A DNA stretch of 64,000 nt from Treponema sp. C6A8. GTDB lineage: Bacteria > Spirochaetota > Spirochaetia > Treponematales > Treponemataceae. Every line of letters begins with the position of its first letter. Positions within the stretch are counted from its first letter, which is position 1. Of this stretch, positions 36,001 through 45,380 are shown one piece after another. The translations under genes were made by a program, and so were the position numbers. The notes under the pieces are model-generated. The model was not told where the DNA came from. It did not search any database and saw nothing but the letters and a program-made list of their open reading frames with translations. Where the stretch lies: NCBI RefSeq assembly GCF_000619925.1, contig NZ_JHVB01000001.1, forward strand, positions 1-64,000, read 5' to 3'.

Positions 36001-37545
36001 TCTGAAAAAACAGGCAGAAGCTGGAAAAAAACAGATAGTGAAGATCATGCAAACGTATTAAACAAGATGATAAGTACCCGTCCTAATCTTGCGGATACTG
36101 ACGGAGATGGCTGGAATGACGGTGAAGATGCTAATCCGATTGTTCCTCGTAAACTTGATGATTCAAGCTTAAGAAGTTTGTCCTACGCTTTTGGACTTGG
36201 TCAAACCGCTAAAAAGGTAGACAAGATTCCAGCTGCAAAATCAGGTTCGGCTGTATTTGGAAATCTGACAAATGCGGGTTCTTCAAAAATCTGGATTTCC
36301 GCCATTCCGACTCTTGTTACTTCAAAGGTTACTTACGCAATTGTGGAATCTCTGTCTGGAAAAATGCCTGAAAACATTCCAGCTGATGATCAATTTAAGG
36401 CAATTCCTGTTTATGGAATTGAACTGAAAAGAAACAAGACCTTTATTTATATCAGGGTTCTTGCACCGGACGGAGCATCAAAAACAACTTATACTCTTCC
36501 TGTTGAATCTCCTTATGTTGATATGGCTAATTTTACTTACAATACAAAGCCTTATGATACAGGGCTTACATTTGAAGCGGCTTTTAATTCTTATGAGGAA
36601 CCAAGACATGGAAGTGATACAGCTGTAAAATATGCTTTCTATGCTACAAGCTCAGAGATTGCTGATGGTTTTTTGCCGAAGGGAGCTGATCTTACTGAGC
36701 TCAGAAATCCGGAAAAAGAAACTCCTGTAAGCAGTGAACTTCTAACCTCTATTTCTGCTGATGATATGAAAAAAGGCCGCTTTATGGTAAAAGGCTTTAA
36801 GCAGAGAACGAACTATAATATTGCAATCTTTGCATATTCTGGAACTGGTAATGATTTTTATATCAGACGGATTTGTAAGAAAGACAAGGTTGAGTTTGGT
36901 TATGCAAAAAAAGGTAAATTCAAGGTTTATCTGAACTGGATGCGGCTTGCCTGGGATCCAAATGCCTTCTGGAGTAAACCTGAATATATCTGGAATTTTA
37001 AAATGACTGGTGCAAATTCTGAACTGCTTAATAATGGAAAGCTTAGTGAAGTTACTTCGGATTTTTCACGTTCATTAAATATGGGAAGATATAACTGGTC
37101 CAGCTTCTCTGAGGATCAGTACAGGTATGGACGAAAGTATAAAGATGAATGTAGTCCAAAAAGCTGGGAAATTGAGTTTGACCAGTATGAGGATCTGGAT
37201 ATCAGGCTTAAAAAACAGATTTTCTATGAAACTGCAGAAGGACCTGATCAGCCTCTTACTATGAAAGATTATGTAATCAAATATGATAGTAAGAACAAAA
37301 AATGGACTATTAAGACAGATTGCCGGCAGTACACAAGGGGAAATAATTATAAACCTGGAACAGACCCTATGACTACAGCGGCTGATAAATACATGCTGTC
37401 GGCTTATGATGTTACTTTGACTCTTGATAAGCCGGATGGTCAGAAAGAGCTTGAAACCTACTATTCAGCCTGCAGCAGTGACAGTTCTGTAAGATGGGAG
37501 TACGGTGGCATGATTGTTAATGTTTCGTTTGAATGGACTGAATAA
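33088..37545 (+). CDS. Giant lipoprotein with binary-toxin translocation (PA/Ib)-like core
   Basis: 1485 residues with lipobox LSFFAC (Cys20). Order: N-terminal beta modules; InlB-like repeats (GYDFDGWYTSSD near 336, then FSPESDLTLYPVW); two calcium loops, DSDGDGLYNWEE (507) and DTDGDGWDDKYE (530); a Ser/Thr/Asn-rich region (559-683) opening LPRLNVTIESAP; a strand block from GGSVKFALKFENPSD (684) to NRQQYEELLR; and VTLQDLLNICVGEGNYKIENG (846). This order parallels protective antigen: DTDNDG-type calcium sites, VAAYPIVHVDME, Ser/Thr pore hairpin, NANIRYVNTGTAP, then TLKEALKIAFGF. More calcium loops (930, 954, 1003) and ~480 unassigned residues follow. Tyr746 sits where PA has its Phe clamp. 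Homology is from memory of PA/Ib sequences; a plain TSP3-repeat surface protein is the alternative. Confidence 0.65.
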   Translation: MTKKIFLLSSIIFSLSFFACNNMLDTPLDTSSQTESVSSDGKTYISAAINDDGSRTALPVLTERNAFTYIILKGKKAGSTEEKILGSWTSDGASSSSPSAYSKMASASIALEAGSWDFYLRASKDGAVSYESNIKNVTLANGTIRLLNFYLGRSDIVLTGSGKIEITLNYANPTEEEDIKSVYAACEQESGNGEYVTSIEKLTKSGGNYTFTKDNVPAGVYCVTFFFYSDNDLRKTDDTSAWWKNCIGYWREYAIVAGGLTSISEQTVESVGSLFHLKLYDSDGSTELTPTGSAGSTFPVTFTRFSSEINLPLAKDAWDTLSNEEKAEYFYVEKPGYDFDGWYTSSDYSGVQAESVSEGTMKDCAFYAKWLKKWTLTYKLTSDKEVPLYDGYSYNLWGIEDLDEDDRQAGKILLGWTKTQNSTKPDKNFEAGASFSPESDLTLYPVWIEMPATTIPVIDASKVTADTDEEKTRKIALYQDEVLRLAKTNAIMDKNYGEYKPYVSTVDSDGDGLYNWEEVYVTITSPWLRDTDGDGWDDKYEITTWNKQSNSFNPLIADLPRLNVTIESAPYFSYNYTTTNGKTLSDSITRSESGTMGHSTNATHSETSGYSRTANVNASWNSKWEVNPAGGKLEHGYNTGFGYSRAWNGSDSYSFSKGESESYSKSVSNGRVNTTNESRSITGGSVKFALKFENPSDIAYTIGSLAVEAFRKQIGVPFGDNASLYVPLGSMKTNSSVSMTLQPHSYSGIINYEVTLNRQQYEELLRNTSGLEVSIAGFSINSKDTQKRTTDFTDAYTSVYQLTSRISIDYGPTYLSKKPEIYNVAVKYKPKKSSSGTVSGAIYEDVTLQDLLNICVGEGNYKIENGILKSIYGLSNASKEKEGSWYVDYRYFDGDVQKMKIAGPKANLTGKTLNDITSVDAKTSFGIFYDVDADGDNVPLKIEKEYGSSDTSKDSDGDGISDYEEIYGWTPSEKTGRSWKKTDSEDHANVLNKMISTRPNLADTDGDGWNDGEDANPIVPRKLDDSSLRSLSYAFGLGQTAKKVDKIPAAKSGSAVFGNLTNAGSSKIWISAIPTLVTSKVTYAIVESLSGKMPENIPADDQFKAIPVYGIELKRNKTFIYIRVLAPDGASKTTYTLPVESPYVDMANFTYNTKPYDTGLTFEAAFNSYEEPRHGSDTAVKYAFYATSSEIADGFLPKGADLTELRNPEKETPVSSELLTSISADDMKKGRFMVKGFKQRTNYNIAIFAYSGTGNDFYIRRICKKDKVEFGYAKKGKFKVYLNWMRLAWDPNAFWSKPEYIWNFKMTGANSELLNNGKLSEVTSDFSRSLNMGRYNWSSFSEDQYRYGRKYKDECSPKSWEIEFDQYEDLDIRLKKQIFYETAEGPDQPLTMKDYVIKYDSKNKKWTIKTDCRQYTRGNNYKPGTDPMTTAADKYMLSAYDVTLTLDKPDGQKELETYYSACSSDSSVRWEYGGMIVNVSFEWTE

Positions 37546-37632
37546 AAGATTTTATTTCTGTAGCTTAGGGGGCATTGTGTCAAATCTAAAGGTTATGTAA
37601 ACTGAAATTGAGAGGGTTTATGAGGCGGCGGC

Positions 37633-37676
37633 AAAAATAAGGGGCATAAGTCTTGACCAGCTTATACCCCTTTTGA
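37633..37676. terminator. Terminator between the giant lipoprotein gene and ptsH
   Basis: AAGGGGCATAAG (37639-37650) pairs with CTTATACCCCTT (37661-37672) across a 10-nt loop, with a wobble pair at one position on the minus strand. On the minus strand it is followed by a T-rich run (TTATTTTTG), terminating ptsI-ptsH; on plus it is followed by TTTT. Confidence 0.75.
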
Positions 37677-37685
37677 AAAGAAATT

Positions 37686-37943
37686 TTACAGATTTTCTTT
37701 GAAGAAAGTTTCCAATGCGGCTGCAGCTGCTTCTTCGTCGTCGCCTTCTACGCTGACGTTTACTACGTGGCCCTGTTTTGCGCCAAGACTCATAACGGCA
37801 ATAAGGCGTTTTGCATCGGCTGTTTTTCCGTTGCATGTAAGAGTGATTTTTGAAGCAAAAGGTTTTGCTGCTTTTACAAGTTCTCCGCCCGGACGAGCGT
37901 GAATTCCAAGTGAATCTGTGATTGTGTAATCGAATGTTTTCAT
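37686..37943 (-). CDS. ptsH: Phosphocarrier protein HPr
   Basis: An 85-residue PTS phosphocarrier that takes phosphate from enzyme I onto His15 (LGIHARPGG) and passes it to EIIA domains. The segment that in Firmicutes holds the regulatory Ser46 (SIMGVMSLG) reads KRLIAVMSLG here, with Arg at position 46, so HPr kinase control at this site is not possible. AGGAG RBS before ATG 37943. It lies 14 bp downstream of ptsI on the same strand. Confidence 0.95.
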   Translation of the reverse strand: MKTFDYTITDSLGIHARPGGELVKAAKPFASKITLTCNGKTADAKRLIAVMSLGAKQGHVVNVSVEGDDEEAAAAALETFFKENL

Positions 37944-37957
37944 TAGGGGGTCTCCTC

Positions 37958-39571
37958 TTATTTTATATTTCTAATCCTGTCTCTTAAGGCAAGTATATGT
38001 GACGGCGAAACTGAAAGTTCGTCAATTCCCATATTTATAAAGGTCTCTGTAAGTTCAAGGTCTGCGCCAAGTTCTCCGCAGATTCCGACCCAGCAGCCGT
38101 GCTTGTGGCCGTTTTCTATTGTCATCTGGATTTCGCGCAAAACTGCCGGATGGTGAGGGTCATAAAAGCTTTCCAGCCGCGAGTTCTGGCGGTCGATTGC
38201 CAGCGTGTACTGGGTAAGGTCGTTTGTTCCAATAGAAAAGAAATCTACTTCCTGGGCAAGCTCTTCGCTCATCATAACTGCGGCCGGGGTTTCTATCATA
38301 ATTCCCTGTTCAACATTTCCGTAAGGAATGTTTTCTTTGTTGAGGGAATAGCAGACATCCGAAGCGATTTTTTTAATGCGGCGAACTTCGTCCACGCTGA
38401 TAATCATAGGGTACATGATTGCAAGGTTTCCAAAGGCGCTGGCACGGTAAATGGCACGAAGCTGAGTTTTGAAAAGGTCCGGGCGGTCAAGACAGATGCG
38501 GATAGCTCGGAAGCCCATTGCAGGGTTTTCTTCTTCATCAAGCTTAAAATAATCAGCCTGCTTGTCTGCTCCAATATCAAGAGTTCGGATAATCACCTTT
38601 TTGCCGTTCATCTTCTTTGCAACGTTTTTGTAGGCTACAAACTGTTCATCTTCGGTCGGGTAGGTGTGGCGGCCCAGGTAAAGGAATTCACTTCTGAAAA
38701 GACCGATTCCTTCGGCATCATTTTCAAGGGCTAAATCTGCGTCTGCAACCGAGCCTATGTTTGCATAAAGGTTGATTTTCTTTCCGCCCAGGGTGATGCT
38801 TTCTTTTCCTTTAAGATTCTGCAAAAGCTCTCGTTTGGAAAGAGCTTCCTTCTGAAGCTTTGTTTTTTCGGCAAGAGTTTCCTCATCCGGCTCTAAAATT
38901 ACTTCGCCTGCAAAGCTGTCTACAATGCATTCTTTTCCGTTCCATTCTGAATCAATTACAACGCCTGTAATGGCAGGAATATTCATCGTGCGGGCAAGAA
39001 TGGCTGTGTGCGACTGGGAAGAACCGAACTTTGTTACAAAGGCAAGGATTTTTGATTTATCAAGAGCTACGGTTTCTGCCGGTGTAAGGTCATCTGCATA
39101 CAAAATGGCAGGAGCATCGGAATCAACATTTTCATCTTCGCCGCCGCAAAGAACTGTAACTACGCGGCGGGCAATGTCCTTAATATCTGCCGAGCGGGCC
39201 TTCATATATTCATCTTCCATTCCGGCAAAAATCTGACTGATACTTTCGCCGCTCTGGAAAACTGCGTATTCTGCGTTTGCTTTTTCGTCGCGGATTAATG
39301 AATAAACTGAATCTGTAAAATCATCATCGCCAATCAGCATGGACTGCACGTCAAAAATTGCTGCGGCTTCTTCTCCGACTTCTGTTTTTGCTTTCTGGTA
39401 AATTGCCTGAAGCTGGGCTACCGCTGTGTCGCGTGCCTTATTGTAGCGTTCAATTTCTGCTTCCGGGTTTTCAATAGGATGAAGACTTGTGTCGTAAACG
39501 ACTTTCTTTAAGATTTTTACCGGGCCGATTGCAATGCCCTTGTAAATTGATTTTCCATTATACCTTTTCAT
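37958..39571 (-). CDS. ptsI: Phosphoenolpyruvate-protein phosphotransferase (enzyme I)
   Basis: Enzyme I autophosphorylates from PEP and phosphorylates HPr. The start is ATG 39571 (MKRYNGKSIYKGIAIGPV); an extended opening from 39643 has no RBS and would place an untypical leader ahead. The ~537-residue protein contains the N-terminal HPr-binding helices, the active-site His in GSSQSHTAILARTMNIPA, FRSEFLYLGR, and the PEP-binding C-terminal barrel with FFSIGTNDLTQYTLAIDR and the catalytic Cys in HGCWVGICGELGAD. It precedes ptsH, reversing the common ptsH-ptsI order, and diverges from the beta-glucoside operon. Confidence 0.95.
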   Translation of the reverse strand: MKRYNGKSIYKGIAIGPVKILKKVVYDTSLHPIENPEAEIERYNKARDTAVAQLQAIYQKAKTEVGEEAAAIFDVQSMLIGDDDFTDSVYSLIRDEKANAEYAVFQSGESISQIFAGMEDEYMKARSADIKDIARRVVTVLCGGEDENVDSDAPAILYADDLTPAETVALDKSKILAFVTKFGSSQSHTAILARTMNIPAITGVVIDSEWNGKECIVDSFAGEVILEPDEETLAEKTKLQKEALSKRELLQNLKGKESITLGGKKINLYANIGSVADADLALENDAEGIGLFRSEFLYLGRHTYPTEDEQFVAYKNVAKKMNGKKVIIRTLDIGADKQADYFKLDEEENPAMGFRAIRICLDRPDLFKTQLRAIYRASAFGNLAIMYPMIISVDEVRRIKKIASDVCYSLNKENIPYGNVEQGIMIETPAAVMMSEELAQEVDFFSIGTNDLTQYTLAIDRQNSRLESFYDPHHPAVLREIQMTIENGHKHGCWVGICGELGADLELTETFINMGIDELSVSPSHILALRDRIRNIK

Positions 39572-39679
39572 ACCGTCTGTGCTCCTGAATAAGAGGTGTA
39601 TTTTTCCAGTTCTGCCCGGGGATTGATTTTCAACCGAGGTCACAGTCCGGTAATTTATGCGTACTTACGCTTTTATGTT

Positions 39680-39708
39680 ATTTTAGCACGGGAAGATTTT
39701 GACTGCAA
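39680..39708 (-). promoter_or_regulatory. ptsI-ptsH promoter
   Basis: On the minus strand, TTGCAG (39703-39708), 17-bp spacer, TAAAAT (39680-39685). A palindrome GCGTA-CT-TACGC (39659-39670) lies at or just past the predicted transcription start and could be an operator. The leader to ptsI is about 100 nt. Confidence 0.55.
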
Positions 39709-39776
39709 GATATTTTTATAAAAATTTGACGGACTTTGAATGATTTTGAAAGATTTTTGATATAGCAAAAAATTAT

Positions 39777-39806
39777 TTGACAGAAATAAAGGTCTGCCAC
39801 AATAAT
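39777..39806 (+). promoter_or_regulatory. Promoter of the beta-glucoside PTS operon
   Basis: TTGACA (39777-39782), 18-bp spacer, AATAAT (39801-39806). Predicted start near 39813 puts the RAT antiterminator 11 nt downstream, leaving a leader of ~105 nt before the EII start codon. Confidence 0.65.
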
Positions 39807-39821
39807 TAATTTGTAATTTAA

Positions 39822-41834
<2,013 letters not shown>

Positions 41835-41843
41835 AAATTCTAT

Positions 41844-41912
41844 AGCCACAGATGGGACACAGATTATCGCAGATTATTTTTATCTGTGTCTTATCTGTGT
41901 GTATCTGTGGCT
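41844..41912. repeat. Dispersed ATCTGTG-type fold-back element, short form
   Basis: AGCCACAGAT (41844-41853) and ATCTGTGGCT (41903-41912) are perfect inverted ends. The arms repeat ACACAGAT/ATCTGTGT, so the whole 69 bp folds into one long hairpin. It sits inside the PTS operon between EII and GH1 genes and may set differential expression of the two by mRNA processing. Confidence 0.85.
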
Positions 41913-41919
41913 AATTTGA

Positions 41920-43371
<1,452 letters not shown>

Positions 43372-43383
43372 GACATTTTTTTT

Positions 43384-44190
43384 ATGAAACTTATTTTCTT
43401 AGATGTAGACGGAACACTTATTCCTTTCGGCGGTTATATGCCTCCGGCTTCGGCTCTTGAGGCAGTAAAAAGCGCTCAGAAAAAAGGACATAAGGTTTTT
43501 CTTAATACCGGACGCTGCAGATGCGAGGTACACAAGGAGCTTACAGATATTGGCTTTGACGGCATAATCTGTTCAAACTCGCTCTACATCGAAGAAAATA
43601 ATCAGAAACTCTACCAGAAGGATATTCCTGAAGAGGGGGTAAAACGCCTTGCGGAATGCCTTCTGGCAGAAAAGGTGGGATTTTTCTTTGAAGGACAGAA
43701 ATCTGTAAAAGCCGTAAGCCTTTATTTTGAACAGATGGCTCAAAAATTCGGCGATAAGGCTTTGCGAGACCTTAAAAAAGGTTTTCCTTCAATCAAAGAA
43801 TCCGACCTTTCCTATGACGGCGTCGCTAAAATCAACTTTATCACAAAGCCCGGCGCCTATGAAAAGCTGAAAAAAGAATTCGGAGAGGAATTTCAGATAA
43901 ATCACTGGTCATTTTTAGGTGATGACAAAGGAATGGGAGAAATTACCCTGAAAGAAGCCAGCAAGGCAGAAGGCGTCCGCTTTATGGCAGAAAGGCTTGG
44001 CGTTAATATCGAAGATACCTGTGCTTTTGGTGATACCCGGGGCGACCTTTCAATGATAAAATTCAGCGGAACCGGTGTTGCAATGGGAAATGCCGAAAAG
44101 GAGCTGAAAGACGCTGCCGATTTTATTGCAGATGATATAGAAAATGACGGCTTATATAAAGCTTTTGAAAAATTAGGTTTATTAGATTAA
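43384..44190 (+). CDS. Cof-type HAD phosphatase
   Basis: A 268-residue HAD subfamily IIB protein with motif I FLDVDGTLIPF, motif II LNTGR, a large C2-type cap in the middle, motif III Lys in EITLKEASKAEGV and motif IV CAFGDTRGDLSMIK. Such enzymes remove phosphate from sugar phosphates or related metabolites. It starts 12 bp after the GH1 gene and precedes licT. In this operon it may limit toxic phospho-sugar build-up, which is inference. Confidence 0.88.
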   Translation: MKLIFLDVDGTLIPFGGYMPPASALEAVKSAQKKGHKVFLNTGRCRCEVHKELTDIGFDGIICSNSLYIEENNQKLYQKDIPEEGVKRLAECLLAEKVGFFFEGQKSVKAVSLYFEQMAQKFGDKALRDLKKGFPSIKESDLSYDGVAKINFITKPGAYEKLKKEFGEEFQINHWSFLGDDKGMGEITLKEASKAEGVRFMAERLGVNIEDTCAFGDTRGDLSMIKFSGTGVAMGNAEKELKDAADFIADDIENDGLYKAFEKLGLLD

Positions 44191-44211
44191 AATGGTTTTG
44201 TAGGTTTTGTG

Positions 44212-45054
44212 ATGAAGATTTTAAAGGTTTTAAACAATAACGCTGTTGTCTGCGCCGGAAAAGACGGAAAAGAAACAATCGCCATGGGCCGTGGAATTGC
44301 CTTTCAGCAGAAGGCCGGCAACGAGCTTGATGAAGGAAAAATCGAAAAGACTTTTGTCCTTCAGACAGAAGAAAAAAGCAGCCGTTTCCAGAAGTTTATT
44401 AAAGATATTCCTATGGAAGATGTTTTTCTTGCAGAAAAAATCATTTCTCATGCACAGGTTTCGGCCTCAAAAGAATTTGACGACAGCATCTACATCACCC
44501 TTACAGACCATTTGAGCGGCGCCCTTGAGCGTATGCGTTCTAATATTTCAGTTACAAATCCTCTTACAAGTTCAATCAAGACTTTTTATCCGAAAGAATT
44601 TCAGATGGGAAGTGATGCCATAAAAATTATCAAGGATGAAACTGGCATTCAGCTTTCAACTGATGAAGCGGCATTTTTTACCATGCACTTTGTAACCGCA
44701 GAACTTGGAAATTCTGAAATGGAATTCAGCGGTGTTCTGAATTTTGTTCAGGAAATCAGTAATATTGCAAAAGACTCTCTTTTAAATCCTGTCAGCGAAT
44801 CATCAGTTTCATGGCAGCGCTTTTTGACCCATCTTTCCTTTTTTGCCCAGCGACTTATGACCGGCAAGGAAAGCGAAGACAAGGATTCTCCTCTTTATGA
44901 TTCAGTATCAAACGCCTATCCAAAGGCCCGTTCCTGTGTTGAAAAAATCTCCCGCTGGGTTTTGGACAAATACAACCACAACGTAAACCGCGAAGAAAGA
45001 ACCTATCTTATGATTCACGTAAACCGCCTTCACGAAGAGTGCGGAGCTAAATGA
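44212..45054 (+). CDS. licT: BglG/LicT-family transcriptional antiterminator
   Basis: An RNA-binding antiterminator, 280 residues. The start is ATG 44212 (a GTG directly before is in frame). Residues 1-55 are the CAT RNA-binding domain (MKILKVLNNNAVVCAGKDGK... MGRGIAFQQKAG). Two PRD domains follow: PRD1 with HLSGALERMRSN (His) and PRD2 with MHFVTAEL and LMIHVNRLHEE. PTS-dependent phosphorylation of the PRD histidines sets its activity. Its target is the RAT upstream of the same operon (39824). It overlaps the orphan EIIB gene by 4 bp (ATGA). Confidence 0.93.
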   Translation: MKILKVLNNNAVVCAGKDGKETIAMGRGIAFQQKAGNELDEGKIEKTFVLQTEEKSSRFQKFIKDIPMEDVFLAEKIISHAQVSASKEFDDSIYITLTDHLSGALERMRSNISVTNPLTSSIKTFYPKEFQMGSDAIKIIKDETGIQLSTDEAAFFTMHFVTAELGNSEMEFSGVLNFVQEISNIAKDSLLNPVSESSVSWQRFLTHLSFFAQRLMTGKESEDKDSPLYDSVSNAYPKARSCVEKISRWVLDKYNHNVNREERTYLMIHVNRLHEECGAK

Positions 45055-45335
45055 TGTGGTCTTCCACTGTCTGCCTCACCGCGGGAATGCTTGTGGGGGG
45101 CACAAAAAACATTGTCCGCATAATTAACTGTTTTACACGGGTTCACATTCAGGTTCGCGACCTTGAAAAAATTACAGAAGAAACGAAGGCGCGGCTGGGA
45201 AAACTTCCGATGGTGAAGGGGATTTTGATTCGCGGGGATGAAATTCAGCTGATAATCGGCGTAGAAGCAGTCCAGATTACAAAAGATTTGAATAAACATC
45301 TGGGTTTTTACAATGACAAAACTTCTATTATATAG
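45051..45335 (+). CDS. Stand-alone PTS EIIB domain (glucose family)
   Basis: A 94-residue single-domain protein, starting in the ATGA overlap with licT. It matches a glucose-family EIIB: GGTKNIVRIINCFTRVHIQV with phospho-accepting Cys27, then VKGILIRGDEIQLIIGVEA. There is no attached EIIC or EIIA, and the operon's own EII already carries an EIIB. It could serve an EIIC encoded elsewhere or help adjust LicT phosphorylation. The family call is secure; the role is speculation. Confidence 0.8.
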   Translation: MMWSSTVCLTAGMLVGGTKNIVRIINCFTRVHIQVRDLEKITEETKARLGKLPMVKGILIRGDEIQLIIGVEAVQITKDLNKHLGFYNDKTSII

Positions 45336-45341
45336 TAAAAT
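45313..45341 (+). promoter_or_regulatory. Possible secA promoter
   Basis: ATGACA (45313-45318), 17-bp spacer, TAAAAT (45336-45341), lying across the end of the orphan EIIB gene and 39 bp before the secA start. It would free secA from PTS operon control. Confidence 0.45.
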
Positions 45342-45380
45342 ATTATACCTATCTTTTGAAAACAACATAAGGATATAAAA

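Noticed and set aside
38099..38734. 211-codon open frame on the plus strand
   Set aside because: It lies entirely antisense within ptsI, whose conserved motifs cover the stretch.
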